Source: Dillenia suffruticosa
Lineage: Eukaryota; Streptophyta; Magnoliopsida; Dilleniales; Dilleniaceae
Direction of reading: 5' to 3'
NCBI GenBank assembly: GCA_033439265.1
Contig: JAVTVX010000001.1
Span: forward strand, 13,100,608 to 13,164,607
DNA length: 64,000 nucleotides
Numbering within the stretch: the first letter of the stretch is position 1; the number at the start of each line of letters is the position of its first letter. This document shows, piece after piece, positions 11,187 to 22,545 of this stretch. The notes under the pieces were generated by a model that saw only the letters and a list, made by a program, of their open reading frames with translations, was not told the origin of the DNA and did no database searches. Position numbers and translations under genes: made by a program.

Positions 11187-11202
11187 CTGAATTTTTGTAG
11201 TG
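11187..11202 (-). repeat. CACTA terminal inverted repeat (right end)
   Basis: The plus strand ends TTTTTGTAGTG; the reverse complement CACTACAAAAA is the diagnostic CACTA terminus. The three bases after it are AAG. No partner terminus was found in the window. Confidence 0.8.
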
Positions 11203-11267
11203 AAGGGAGGAACCTAGGCTTCGCCATGGTAGAGAGAGTTCACTAAGCCTTGAGTAGAAGGCATAGC

Positions 11268-11524
11268 TGTGAAAAGTATAGTGTATTTATTTTAGTAGAA
11301 ATTAGTTTTCTTTTTCTGTTAAGCTCATATTAGTCAGCTGCTAGTATATTGTTGCAGGTAGTTTGTTTATTAGTCTTTTTTGTCTTTTTCCTTAGCTGGC
11401 TAATTACTGTTTTTATATGAGTTTTTTCCCTTTAAAGATTTAAGAGGGCAGAGAGTTGCTCCATTCATTTTGGCTTCTTGTTAGCTTAGATTGAGTTAGT
11501 TGCTTTGAGGTCTTGATTTGTTTA
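11268..11524 (+). repeat. 5' LTR of host Copia element
   Basis: 257 bases beginning TGTGAAAAGTATAG. It shares its whole course with 31188-31449, for example TATTTATTTTA near the start, TTGTTGCAGKTAGTT in the middle and TTTAGCTTCTTG near the end, including the AACTTGT-type intervening changes. The end is TTTGTTTA, where the partner has TTTGTTCA. Confidence 0.8.
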
Positions 11525-11536
11525 TAGTATCAGAGC
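11525..11536 (+). promoter_or_regulatory. primer-binding site (tRNA-Met type)
   Basis: TAGTATCAGAGC, one base different from TGGTATCAGAGC, directly after the 5' LTR. Confidence 0.85.
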
Positions 11537-11609
11537 AAGCGATCCAAGCTTGCTTTTAGTGCTGACTGAATTTGTGATTCAAAGGATAACTATTCTTCAT
11601 CAACTCATC

Positions 11610-12794
11610 ATGGAAGACCATTTAGAATCGAAAAATCAAGAGAATGAAAAGTGGATGAGATTCTTGGAACGAGAGTGTTGAAAAATGTAGTCCCTCTGTT
11701 TTCAAGGCTTGGACCACCTAGTATGGTTTTGTCTCAAATCTACTAACTAGAAGCAATTACTTATTATTGAGTCAATCCATGAAAATTACATTAGGCGCTA
11801 GGTTTGTACATGGAAAACTTGAGATTTCTGATAGAAAGTTACCAGATTACAAAGAGTGGTCAAGGGTTAACTGTATGGTCACATCTTGGATCTTAAACTC
11901 AAACTTGAAGGAGATAGTAGAAGCATTTCTCTATGCTACACCTGCAAGAAAATTGTGGAAGGAATTGGGGGGAAGATTTGGAGAATGTAGTGGGCATTGC
12001 TCTATCAAATCCAGAGAGATATGGGCTCGATTTTGCATTCAATACTACACCAAGCTAAAAAAAAAAAAATGGTGGATGAACTGTCATGTTTAACACCTGT
12101 TCCACAGTGTGTAGAGATGATTGATTTTAATAGATTAGTACAATTCTTGATGAGACTGAATAAGACATAATCACATAACAAATGAGATTTTGGTGATGAA
12201 ACAATTACCTATAGTGAATAAAACCTATTCTGTGGTTTCAAGAGTGGATAAACAGAGAGAGGTACATGTTACTTTTGGCGAGATAAATCAAAATAGTGTG
12301 GCATTTGTGAGGTCAGAGAACTCAAGGAAAAATTGGGGGGAAATGCAAGGATGCATTTCAAGAAAAGTGAATATGTGAATAAAAGTGACTTGCATTATGA
12401 TTTTTGTGGAAGGAATGGGCACTCTAAGGATGAATGTTTCAAAATACATAGATATGCTGACTAGTATAAAGAGTTGCAGGAGAAGAGAGGAAACACTGGT
12501 GGAAAAGTAATGGCCACATGGTGGATGCACCACCGGAAGAAAGTATGGAGAATGGAAGCACAAAGAAAAGAGAAACAACATCATCCTTAACTGATATGAT
12601 CCAACAAGAATTAACGAAGTTTCTTAAGGGAAAAGCTCCGATGGAAGTTAATAATCTGAATTTAGCACACATAGCAGAGTTTGTAGGTACTTTATCGAAT
12701 CGTGCTCTTAGAGCCAGAACTGGGTTCAGTTCTTGGATCATTGATACGTGTGTCTCAAATCACATGTGCAATAATATTGGCTTTTATAGAAGAA
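11610..12794 (+). pseudogene. Copia gag and start of protease (host element)
   Basis: Gag forms the virus-like particle; protease would cut the polyprotein. An ATG at 11610 opens the frame, which soon meets stops. The best gag stretch is 11767-12030 with KLEISDRKLPDYKEWSRVN and the WILNSNLKEIV and ARKLWKELGGRFGE blocks of the Copia Gag family. A nucleic-acid-binding zinc knuckle lies at about 12392-12440, reading FCGRNGHSKDECFKIH, with the first cysteine changed to tyrosine. Protease begins at about 12730 with SSWIIDTCVSNHMC, where the catalytic D-S/T-G has become D-T-C. The frame is cut off at about 12794, where minus-strand Copia sequence begins. Confidence 0.8.
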
Positions 12795-13330
12795 TCACTA
12801 TTGTAAAGAGATACCACACGTATTTCATCATAAGTCTTTTTGATATATAGAGTACATTAACTCAAACTTTTTGTAAAGCCTAAGTCATGCAAATAAGTAT
12901 CAATCCTATTGTACTAGGCCCTTAGTGCCTATTTTAGACTGTACAAATCCTTTTTCAACAAGTACCCCTTCTCATCCAATCCTTGAATAGCAAAGCCTTC
13001 AAGCTACTCTACAAAAATTTTTTCCTCCAAGTGTCCATTCAAGAAGGCTGATTTGCTATTTGGTGTATAATCTAGCTCTTTTGAGTAGTTAGAGCGAGAA
13101 GCATTCGATAGTATCTAATTTGGAAACTAGGGCAAAAGTCTCAGAGAAATCCACCCAAAAAATCTGAGCATTTCCTTTGACAGCAATCCTTGCCTTGTGC
13201 TTGTTCACAAAGCTTGGGTTTGGTTCTATAAACCCACTTGACACCTGTTAACTTTTTGTGTAGGTCTATATAGAAGCTTTTCAGGTCTGGTTTTTCTCAA
13301 TCATCATAAACTCCTCCTTCATTGCAGCAA
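12795..13330 (-). pseudogene. Copia RT, N-terminal half (minus fragment)
   Basis: Read on the minus strand: a KARIAVKGN-like stretch (about 13190-13155), then SAFLNGHLEEKIFVE (about 13055-13010), EGFAIQGLDEKGYLLKKDLYSLK (about 13000-12930, with K* for KQ), IDTYLHDLGFTKSLS (about 12895-12855) and VVSLY at about 12815. The YVDD catalytic block has decayed and the frame ends there. Several stops are present. The next domain in the element, RNase H, is absent from the window on this strand. Confidence 0.75.
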
Positions 13331-13375
13331 TCCATTTTTGATCTCCACCAACTTCTTCATACCCTATAGGCTCTA

Positions 13376-14330
13376 TCATAGCAACATTACATCTCTGATA
13401 AATATCAAGGAGTGATCTAGTTTCCTGCATAGGTTCTTCATCAACATCATCATTCTCCTCCTGAAATTCAAGCTTTTTATCATCTTTCTAGCTCCAGCTC
13501 CAGCTTTTTGACTCAAGGAAGTAGACATCCCTATTGACAATACTTTGTTTTTTTGTGGAAAATAGATCTTGAAGGCTTTTGAAACCGAGCTGTAGCCTAC
13601 AAAGGTCCCAAGTTCTGCCTTGCTATCCGATTTGCCTCTTTTAACCTGAGGAATGTGAGACAAACAAAGGCAACCAAATGTTTTTAAATTTAGTAGACTA
13701 GGTTTATAGTCATACCACATTTGAAATGGAGTTTTATTCTACAAAGATTTTGTTGGTAGTCTGCTCAGCAAATCAATTGCTGTTCTTGCAGCCTTAGCCT
13801 AAAATTTCTATGGTAGCCCTTTTTTATGCAACAAGCATCTTGTCATCTTCATGAGTGTTTTGCTTTTTTGCTTCGCAACTCCATTTTGTTGGGGCTATAT
13901 GGAGCTATCAATTGATACTCAATGCCTGCATCTTGACAAAATTTGCTAAATTTTTTTGAGGTTTATTCAGTTCCATTATCAAAACCTAATTATCTTCATT
14001 CCGCATCCACTTTGATTTGCTACCCAGGTCTTAAATTTCCATAAGAGGTCGGCAACCTCATATTTGAATTTCACGAAATAAATCTAGCACATTCTTGTAT
14101 AGTTATCAATGAAAGTAATATAAAATTTGTTGCCATTCAATGATGGTGTTTTTACAGGTCCTCCCATATCTATATAAATTAACGGTAGCTTTTGTGTGGC
14201 CCTCCAAACCTTGTTTTGTGGAAAAGGTAATCTAGTTTGCTTTCCATACTGACACGCAGCACATATTTGAAGTTCCTCCTCCAATTCAAGTAATCCTTCC
14301 ACATATTTTTTTCTTCATTAAGAGCATTAC
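13376..14330 (-). pseudogene. Copia integrase (minus fragment)
   Basis: Integrase inserts element cDNA into host DNA. Minus-strand frames: 14302-14084 has the zinc-finger end CAACQYGKQTRLPF of the pre-integrase region and FYITFIDNYTR of the core. An APYSPNKME-like block at about 13900 corresponds to the TPQQNG motif near the catalytic Glu. 13720-13376 has TFGCLCLSHIPQVKRGKSD and GTFVGYSSVSKAFKIY, the C-terminal GxFxGYxxxxKAYR block. Stops and frame changes separate these pieces. The first catalytic Asp lies in IDMGGP. Confidence 0.8.
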
Positions 14331-14556
14331 AACATAATGAAAGTGCTCCAATCTCCTATGCCAAAGCATTGCATTATTCACTTGTTTGTGTATTGCAACT
14401 TGCTATTCTTCCAGCAAATTCAAAGCAAGGCATTTGCTTCTCATTTGGACTTTGAATACCTTCTTGCCTTTTGCGTCCTTGATTTTATAGCTTTTGTCAT
14501 TAAATAGAACCTTATAACCTTTCTCCAGCAACTGACCAACACTCAGAAGTCTTTGA

Positions 14557-15610
14557 TCAATTTTTAGGAACATATAATACTTTTGGAATGAGTTTCAAAC
14601 CTGAGAGGCCTTCAATAGCAAGCGATCCTTTGCCTTTTGCTACAATGTATGCCTCATTCCCAATTCTAACACTGGTAATGGTTGTTCTATCAAACTCCTT
14701 GAACAACTCATGGTTATAAGTCATGTGGTGTGTACAACCACTATTTATTAGCCAACTTTTTGTAGAGCTACTTGTGGTAAAGCATGATGCCACAAACAAC
14801 TCTTCATCATGTGGTTGATTGCAATAGCGTTGGCTTTTACTTGCTGCTATTGATTCTTGCAGATCTTCTCCATCTTCTCAAACTGTCCACATTTGTTACG
14901 TCTTACTTCTGGCCTCCACCAACATCTTTTCTAAGGATGATTAGTCTTTTTACAGTGAGGACAGGGTGGATAGGTTTGCGTGTTGTTGCTACCTGAGCTT
15001 GTTTTGGGCTGCTTCTTGTTGTTGTTGTTGTTGTTATTCTTTTTCTTGTTTTTGCTTCCATTTTTGTTTAGTGATTTGGCTTGAAAAACACCCTCCACTG
15101 ATCCTTCTTGCCTTAAAAGCCTCCTTTGTTCTTGTGTTTGTAGTACATTTAAAAGCTCTGTCAAGGTGATACTTGACAAATCTTTAGCATTCTCTGGTGA
15201 TTTTCAGGAATTGTGAACTATTCTGGTATCAGAAAATTCAGTACCAAGAATCCATACCTTGTCAACCATACTAAGAAGTCTATCAGACTAGTCCCTTATT
15301 CCTTCATTCTTTGCATTTCAAACTCTCTGATCAAATTTAAAACTTGCATGCCTTTGACTTTTTCATTTCCTTTATAGTCCTACTTTAGGAAGTTCCAGAT
15401 TTCATTTGCAGTCTTCAGCATCATGATCTTCTAACTATTATTTTTTTTAAGCATATTTTCCATAAGCTGCCAGTGAAGCTTCAGCTTATCAACATCATTG
15501 TCATCAACATATTAGCAAAACTGGTAGTTCTGGGGTAGTAGCTCCTGAGGTATTGTATTCAACATTATTCTCTTATAGAAGTTTTTGGATGCCTGCATTA
15601 CACAACTAAC
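14557..15610 (-). pseudogene. Copia gag and protease (minus fragment)
   Basis: Gag runs from about 15600 down to 14931 on the minus strand. Its conserved part reads SSITLTELLNVLQTQEQRR at 15176-15120, followed by an asparagine/lysine run (AAC repeats at about 15045-15010, a slippage-prone tract) and the zinc-knuckle start CPHCKKTNHP at about 14960. Protease at 14799-14557 has SWLINSGCTHHMT, in which the catalytic D-S-G has become N-S-G, and VLYVPKN at its end. The loss of the aspartate means the protease could not work even if the frame were intact. Confidence 0.8.
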
Positions 15611-15649
15611 ACAACAGCACATGAAGAAACGTTTGAAGAACAAGCATTC

Positions 15650-16558
15650 ATGTTTCTATGATATAATTATGGTAAAACAATGTTCAAAGTTTATAATTTA
15701 AAATTTAAGAAAATAAATATTTCAGGAGATGTATTTTTTAATGAGGACATGTTTCTATATCAGTTCAAGAAAACAAATATCTAACTTCATTACCTATGAT
15801 TCCTATAATTAAAAACTCAAACCTAATGGAAATGTAAACAGGTTTAAAGAAAGGCTCGTGGCAAAAGGATACAAGCAATTGGAGGGCATTGACTGTTTTG
15901 ACATTTTCTCACCTATGGCAAAGCTGGTCTGTGAGGATTTTCTTAACAATTACTACGGCTTTCTGTTGGGTAATCTATCGACCGGATATAAACAATGTGT
16001 TCCTTGTGGATTCATTGAAGAAGAAGTGTACATGGAACCTCTAGAGGGATATACAAAAGCAAAATTTGGTTAGGTATGCAAATTAAGAAGATCATTATAT
16101 GGTATCAAGTAAGCTTCAAGACAGTGGAATCATGAGTTCACAATGAAACTTCAAACTTTATGGTTTTACTCATTTTGCTCATGACAATTGTCTTTCTGTA
16201 AAGAAATCTATACAATCATTCTTGGCATTACTTGTATATGTTGATAAATAGTTCACAATCAAAGGTCTTGGTTATACAAAATAGTTTCTTGGTATTGAGA
16301 TAGCACGATCTACAAAAGGGATATATATTAATCAAAGTATGTTCTTGACATACTTAAAGATATAGCTATAGGTTTGTTGGGGGTTAAATCTATTTTAATT
16401 CCTATTCCAAAAGGCTAGAAATTTAAACCAGATGATGGTGTGAACCGGACGAATATAGAAGATTGATCAAAAGATTGTTATATTTTAGTCTCACAAGTCT
16501 TGCTATTGCCTATGCAACTCCATAACTTAGTTAGTTTATCAACCCCCCAATATCAACG
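15650..16558 (+). pseudogene. host Copia integrase end and reverse transcriptase
   Basis: The host element resumes: KFKKINISGDVFFNEDMF (about 15700-15755) is the C-terminal integrase block KKVFISRDVVFDE. RT opens at about 15843 with RFKERLVAKGYKQLEGIDCF, then DIFSPMAKLV. A block at 16020-16080 (EEEVYMEPLEGY) and a LRRSLYGIK block (about 16085-16110) follow. Further on come LGITCIC for the LYVDD region, FLGIEIAR-like and KFKPDDG blocks. It stops at ACCCCCCAATATCAACG (16558), where the minus-strand element enters, and the same frame continues at 23073 with HWEAT. Confidence 0.8.
16554..16558. repeat. target-site duplication, left copy
   Basis: CAACG, paired with CAAGG at 23068-23072. Confidence 0.8.
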
Positions 16559-17080
16559 TGTTAGATTTATTCTCAATATGCATGTGGAAGAGTTAAATTA
16601 AATAATCGGAATTTTACGGGATGTACATTCATGTGTAAGTCTTCAAAAATTAACCGAACTGCAAAATCTCTAGAACAAATATATAGTCAGGATGGTGATC
16701 ACGAAATCGAACCATCACCAATATGTCATGACGCCTCAACCATAAATCCGGTAAATTTCAAACGATTGGAGAAAATTTTCTACTCAAAATTTTCTCAATA
16801 CGCTCAATAATTTCACTTCAAAGAACATAGGTCTCTCACTATCTCTCTAAACAATTCTCATTTGCTCTTAATGTTCTCTCTCAATAATATACATAGTGAT
16901 ACATATTAATTCAAAACTTAAATTGATTGATTTAATTCACGTAGGAAGTGTACAAAGAGAATGAGAGATCTATAAGGAGATGAGGATAATGGCTACCATC
17001 CATTATCTCCTAATTCAGAACAATTTGAATAAAATTTAAACTCATGGTAAAAAGCCCCTGATTGGCATATTTTACCAACA
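16559..17080 (-). repeat. 3' LTR of minus-strand Copia element
   Basis: 522 bases from TGTTAGATTTATTCTC to TTTTACCAACA. It aligns end to end with 22546-23067, for example GTGATCACGAAATC, CTCAATAATTTC, GTGATACATATTAATTC and ATAAAATTTAAACTCATGG in both. Confidence 0.92.
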
Positions 17081-18102
17081 TTTTTTACTTGCACATGAGG
17101 GGATTTTACCTTTGTTACAAGATCACAACTTATGCGATCTTACGCATTATCTTACTGGACTTTCATATAAGATTGGATGTCATTTGACCAATGAGTATAT
17201 CTACAAGTAAAGACTTCTCGATAAAACTGTTCGAATAACTGAGAAACTACCGTTAGTACAAAATGAACACGTTGTACTCGGACTTAATGCATTACATCTA
17301 TCAACCCACTTTCCTCATCAAAAGTAATCTCCAATTGTTGCTCAATTGTATATTCACTATTATGTTTCAATCCCAATATTGATAGACATAATAGGTCGAT
17401 CGGTAAATATAACACAACAATATAATATCGATTGGTCTTCCTTTTCCCTACTAAAAACTTTTCATCTTAATTCAGCTGCTTTTCTACACTTGCCCCTAGG
17501 CTTTATTATCTTCCAGACCGTTGGTAAGCAAATTAAAGTAACACACATGAACCAAAACTCCAAGAAATAGCCGAAAGTAATAAAGGTACCGATGTGCCCA
17601 CCCAATGTGACTAGGGTCTCACACAATGGGTAGGGGATCAAAATCATATCATCATCTCAAACAATAACTCCCACAATCTCATGGTTAGTTTATCACATGT
17701 GGTATAAAACACATGTCATAGTATTATTCTCTCATCCCTTAAAAGAACATATGTCAGATTTCTCTAAAACTATGCATGTATAGAACTTAGTCTACGCATA
17801 AGACTTTACTTAGAGACGTCAGGGAGTATAACTCATCTTGAATATATATCAGAGCGACTTATATTTTAGTAGGGTCACTCTCAAAGGCTCTTATGACTAG
17901 AAATCGTCTCATCCCCACTTACTCAAGGTGGAGGTATTCACTCGTGTGAGAGGGTCGAACTCGCTTGCCGAACATATTTTTATCATATCACATCACAGAA
18001 TATATGACAACAAAAAGTACAATAAATAAATGACTGAATAATACACATATGCCATATATAATAATATGCATCAAAACATCAATATAATACATATGAGAAA
18101 TG
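17081..18102. other. no gene seen; 3' internal region of minus-strand Copia element
   Basis: About 1 kb between RNase H and the 3' LTR. No motif-bearing frame. The bases next to the LTR (TTTTTTACTTGC; GCAAGTAAAAAA on the minus strand) would be the polypurine tract but are weak. The length is unusual for a Copia element and may include an unrecognised insertion. Confidence 0.4.
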
Positions 18103-20750
18103 TCAAATTATATGTAAATTTAATGATTTCCTATATCTTATAAAGGAATCTCTTGTAATGTGTTTGGTAAAGGAATCAACCACCATGCTGTGTGTGGAAA
18201 TATACTTGATCATCACTTCACCCTTCTCAATGATATCTCTTACAAAGTGGTATCTAGTATCAATGTATTTGGTTCTATTGTGATACTTAGGGTCTTGGGT
18301 ATAGACAATTGCAGCTTGATTATCACAATAAATCATTACTTGCCTCCTACTATTTGTCACAATCCCTAAGTCATTTAGAAATCTTCGATGCTGAACACTC
18401 TCTTAAACTACAGCTGAGCATGCCACAAACTCAGCGTCTATCGTAAATAGAGATATATAGATTTTCTTCTTACTACTTCAAAAAATGGCATAATAATTAA
18501 GCAAGATAGCAAAAATTGATATTGATTTGTATGCATTCAGATAGCCACCCTAGTCAGCATCCGAATACCCAACGAGATGCAAATCACCTCCTCCGTAACA
18601 CAAGGTGAGGTCTACAATTCTCTTGAAATATCTCAAAATTCTTTTCACTGCTCTCCAATGACCCCTTTTGAGATTCAATTGATACCTACTTATCAGACCA
18701 ACTGTAAAACAAATATCTAATCGTATACACAATATTGTGTACATCAGACTATCTACTGCACTGGCATAAAAGATTTTACTCATCGCCCTTATCTCTTCTT
18801 GAATTTTAGGGAATATGTCAAGACTCAAGCCCTTACCATCAGCGATAGGAGTATCTATGAGGTTGCAATTGCTTTGCCTGAAATACTTAAGAATCTTCTT
18901 GATGTAGGACTCCTACGAAAGAGTTAACACCCGTCTTGAGTGACCCTTTGAATACTAACTCTAAGAATGAATTGAGTCTCACCTAAATCCTTCATATCAA
19001 AACTCGATGATAACTATGTTTGATAGTCATCAAATACTCTTTGTTGTTTCCAACCAATAGAATGTCATCTACATATAAGGACATTATCACAAAAGAGTCA
19101 GAAGAACGTATCAAATACATGCAATGATTCTCCTCGATCATCATAAAACCGTAAGATATCACCTTTTTATGAAATCTCAGGTACCACTACTTGGATTATT
19201 GCTTAAGGTCATATATTGACTTTCGAAATCGACAGACCCTATCTTTCTGACATATGGGAACAAAGCTTGATGGCTACTCTATGTCGATCTCCTCATCCAA
19301 AGTTTCTTTTAGGAAAGTAGTCTTGACGTCTATCTGGTATAACTCAAAATCTATGTCTGTGACAATTGCTAAAAATAAGCGGATTGAGATAAATTTAACT
19401 ATCGGGGAGAAAGATTTCTTATAGTCCACGCCTTTAGTTTGAGTCTAATCCTTAGCTACCAGACGGGTTTTATACCTTTTTACTGATCCATCGGCCTTTC
19501 TCTTGATCTTGAAAACCCATTTGTTCCCAATGGTCTTTCTGCCCTCAAACAAATCAACTAGGTCTCAAACCCCATTAATTCTCATTGATTTTATCTCTTC
19601 ATCCATGGCCTTTAACCAATGGTCTTTCACAAAATCCTCAAAAGTCTCGTGGACTGTTTTAGGCTCCTTATCATTCTCAGGAGTCACAATAAGGGACTCT
19701 CAATTAAGAAATGACATTTAGGTACATGTTCTCGACTGCTCCTATGAATAGGGGGAATGTCTTCACCTCTAGATAGATTACTCTTACTAGGACCAAGATC
19801 CATAATGGGCTATTGGGACCTACCACTGGGCTCAGTTCAGCCATTTGGTTTATCCATCTCCTAAAAAGTAAAGTCCCGATCCATTTTACCTATCTTAGAG
19901 AAATCAATTTCAAAGAATGTGGTATTACGAAACTCAATATCAGTGACAGTGTCATTTGTATGTTCACTGAAGATCACTTACCCCTTGGAGTGCTGTGAGT
20001 ATCTTATGAAGATGCACTTCTTTTCTCGTAAGCCAAACTTGCCCGTGGATGCGAGGAATCGTGATCATACGCAGCGCATCTCCATGGTCTCGAGTGACTA
20101 AGGTCAGAATGCCTCCTTGTCCAAAGCTCATAAGGGGTACCGACTACAAATTTTGATGGGACACAGTCAGAGACATAGGCTGTAGTCGATAACGTATCTC
20201 CCTAATGGGAGATAAAGAAATTGACCTGTGTTATCATAAATCTCACCATCTCGAACAAAATCCTATTTGTCCTCTCACCTACTCTAGTCGACTAAGGAGT
20301 AACAAGAATAGTCAGCTATTTTGTAATACCCTTCTCAAAACAAAACTCTTTAAATTATTCATACAAATACTCATGCCCCCTATCGGTTTTAAGAGTTTCT
20401 ACTCTTAATTCTAACTTATTCTTAATCTCACTAATAAACCTCTTGAAACATTCTAATGTCGTAGGTTCGTGTGAGATCATATAGACATAACCAAAACACC
20501 TATAATCATCTATGAATGTAATAAAGTATATAGCTCTGTTTTGGGTCTCATGTCATAGGGTCATAGATATCAGAGTGGAACAATTGCAATGAAGTCCCAG
20601 CTCTCATTGTCTTGCCAAATGGTTTTCTTGTAACTTTGCCAGTTGGCAAAACTCATATACGGGTAACTAAACCTTGGTTAGTGGATCCAACAGACCATTC
20701 ATTGCTAACCAATTCATCCTCTCTTGCCATGTGTATCCAAGTCCACTATG
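18103..20750 (-). pseudogene. Copia integrase-RT-RNase H (element 16559-23067)
   Basis: Pol on the minus strand. Integrase: YFITFIDDYRCFGYVYM (about 20527-20480) is the core with the first catalytic Asp, and GHEYLYEQFKEFC (about 20375-20340) follows the second. RT: KETFSPIVKF (about 19400), DVKTTFLKETLDEEI (about 19330-19290), and the connection and RNase H start SRYQLNLKRGHWRAVKRILR (about 18690-18640) with LCYGGGDLHLVGYSDAD (18600-18550). RNase H end 18360-18103: MIYCDNQAAIVYTQDPKYHN and TKYIDTRYHFVRDIIEKGEV. Stops separate all of these. The form YGGGDLHLVGYSDAD points to the Angela/Bianca side of Copia, without certainty. Confidence 0.85.
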
Positions 20751-20949
20751 CGATACAATCACATCATCATCAACGCAATTAGATGTGAAGGCAATAAAAG
20801 GATAACAAGAATAACCATTAAAAGAAATAGTATCCAATACATATATTCCATCTTGGAAAAAACCAAAACAAATGAAAGAACTATCATAACTAATAGAAAC
20901 AATAGAGTTTTAAAAAGACAGAGCATATCCTAGGTAGTCTAAACAAAGT

Positions 20950-21965
20950 ACAGAAATTAAGTTCTGTCGAATATCCAGAACATAAAGAATGTCATGCAAA
21001 TATAGAGCCTAACCACTTTGCAAGTTTAGCTTGCAAGTGTCAATCCCTCTAACGATGACAAATGCTCAATTCCCAATGTAAATCCTTATAGTATGAGAAC
21101 TTAGTCGGCGAAACTCCACATATACACTTATGTCATCAAGTTACATGGTTGGTGAATCCTAAGTTTACAATCCAAAAAGGAGAGGAATCAGTGAGTATCA
21201 GAATAAATAAGACAAAACTCAAATCATGTAAAGAAAAATGACAAACCTTGCTTCCATCACACTCACGTGTAAAATGACCAAATCTACCACATAGTAGCAC
21301 TTCATCTTGGCCTTATCCAACTCCTTCTTCCTGTGCTTTTGTACTTTGTTATTGGATTTCTCAAATGGTTTCTTTTTGCTTGGACCTTGGGTCCTCTTCT
21401 CATACTTCTTCCAATTTCATTTGGTGCCAGGGGAGCCCTTGCTAAACTTCGCTACACAAGCATGACTCGAGTGCAGCCTAGTCGCCTCTAGATGCTCCTC
21501 CTCAAGCTCACAATGCCAGCTTGCATAAGTGTAGTTCAAATACTCTTGTCATGTGTGAGGTAGGTTTTCATGGTCTCCCATAGATCAGGTAAAGAGTGGA
21601 TCACACCCAATATCTGAATTTCATCCGAAATGGGTCGTTCCTTAGCTCGGGATCAGACTAGACATATGCATCAAATGCTGCTTCAACGAATGATAAGCTA
21701 TTTTCTTATAAATGATAAACTCATAAGTTAGCATCCTTACCTTAGGAGCTGAAAGAGCACCATAATACTCTTTTAGATCGATCCAAACCGATATAGTCAT
21801 AGGATATTGCTCATAGACGGGACCATGTCATAGTGCATGCTACTAATTAGGATTGACCTAGCATGGCCATCCTTCTCCTTCCACACATGATAGTTCTCCT
21901 CATCCCACTTTGCCTGAGGAGTGGTTATCCTCTGTGCATGTAAGCTTCATGCCCTATCTTTTGTG
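20950..21965 (-). pseudogene. Copia gag (element 16559-23067)
   Basis: Position between the leader and pol marks this as gag. The zinc knuckle lies at about 21300-21250 on the minus strand: the pattern C-YY-C-GRFG-H-FTRE-C is readable only if one missing T is allowed, so a one-base deletion frameshifts the knuckle. Upstream a lysine-rich run (KKYEKRTQGPSKKKPF, about 21405-21360) matches the basic linker usual before it. The N-terminal part is too decayed to align by eye. Confidence 0.6.
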
Positions 21966-22532
21966 CATGGGCCTTGGACCCAAGTCGGGTCTTCTTCACT
22001 CGACGGGTCTACAATCGGGTCTTTTTGACCTGGCTACTGAAAAATCCATTTTTCGGCCATTCCAATCATAGATTTCACTGGAAAACTGAAATAAAATTTT
22101 CCCAATGCATCCATAACTTAATTTTTTGGGAGAAATTAGTCCCTAAACACGGTGATTTGAAATTCCCCATCGCGACCTTTGCAGCCAACAATGAACTTGA
22201 TCTTCTGGCAACCAAATCACACAATTAACCTATCAAAATTATATATTAGAACATAAAAAAATTTATAGACCATTTTTATAGAACGATTCATCCTTAAACT
22301 CGATAGATCTAAGGTTCTAAGTTCACGAATTCTATTCACAACAGAAAACTTTGATCGGACATAAACATGTTTTAAAAATTAAATAAAAATCATATTCATA
22401 ATCTTTGATTCATGGGTAATCTCGTGGTTTCTTTGGATTAAAGAAACTCATTCGTGATTCAATTATTAAATTTTTACCTCACATATTTTATACCTAAAAA
22501 AATTTTGAAAAATTTTTAATAAATCTAAATAC
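21966..22532 (-). other. 5' leader of minus-strand Copia element
   Basis: Non-coding stretch between gag and the primer site. The plus-strand open frame 21974-22228 is in the wrong orientation and has no recognisable motif. Shares CGGGTCTTCTTCAC with the first bases of the window. Confidence 0.5.
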
Positions 22533-22544
22533 GCTTTGATACCA
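22533..22544 (-). promoter_or_regulatory. primer-binding site (tRNA-Met type)
   Basis: GCTTTGATACCA on the plus strand, the reverse complement of TGGTATCAAAGC, one base from the usual plant primer site, directly next to the 5' LTR. Confidence 0.9.
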
Positions 22545-22545
22545 A

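Larger units (their letters stand above)
5126..11202 (-). mobile_element. CACTA (En/Spm) DNA transposon, minus strand, left end missing
   Basis: The minus strand carries in order the domains of a plant CACTA element: an N-terminal transposase-associated segment, TNP2 transposase, a DUF4218-like block, a DUF4216-like block, and a separate small frame resembling the plant transposase (Ptta/En/Spm) domain. The right terminus is clear: the plus strand ends in TTTTTGTAGTG at 11202, the reverse of CACTACAAAAA, followed by AAG as a possible 3-bp target duplication. The terminus is flanked by GA/CT-rich and palindromic subterminal repeats (10290-11160). The opposite terminus was not found, so the element is truncated or decayed there. 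A SINE sits inside its transposase gene. It is not autonomous. Confidence 0.8.
9765..11202 (-). promoter_or_regulatory. CACTA 5' and subterminal region
   Basis: No gene. This is the promoter side of the minus-strand CACTA transposase gene. 9765-10250 is AT-rich with repeated CTAATTCTAA-like words. 10290-10470 is GA-rich. 10550-11160 is filled with variants of TGCCGACATTTT and of ACGTCA/TGACGT-like words in both orientations, the kind of subterminal repeats that TnpA-type proteins bind in En/Spm elements. Open frames here (for example 10153-10532) are low-complexity products of the GA/CT tracts. Confidence 0.65.
12795..15640 (-). mobile_element. minus-strand Copia internal fragment without LTRs
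   Basis: A 2.8-kb block of a second Copia element in the opposite orientation, carrying gag, protease, integrase and the first half of RT but no LTR, primer site or RNase H. The junction at about 12795 joins the host protease to a point just past the RT YVDD position on the other strand. The other junction, at about 15640, lies between the gag start and the host integrase end. Host sequence for the rest of protease and most of integrase is missing, so the fragment replaced rather than simply entered the host. Motifs are closest to the Retrofit/Ale-type Copia lineages. Confidence 0.7.

Noticed and set aside
14784-15169. Plus-strand open frames of 67-70 codons
   Set aside because: Shadows of the minus-strand Copia gag/protease; the Cys-rich run is the antisense of an asparagine-repeat tract.
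21974-22228. 84-codon plus-strand open frame
   Set aside because: Antisense to the leader of the minus-strand Copia element, with no motif.
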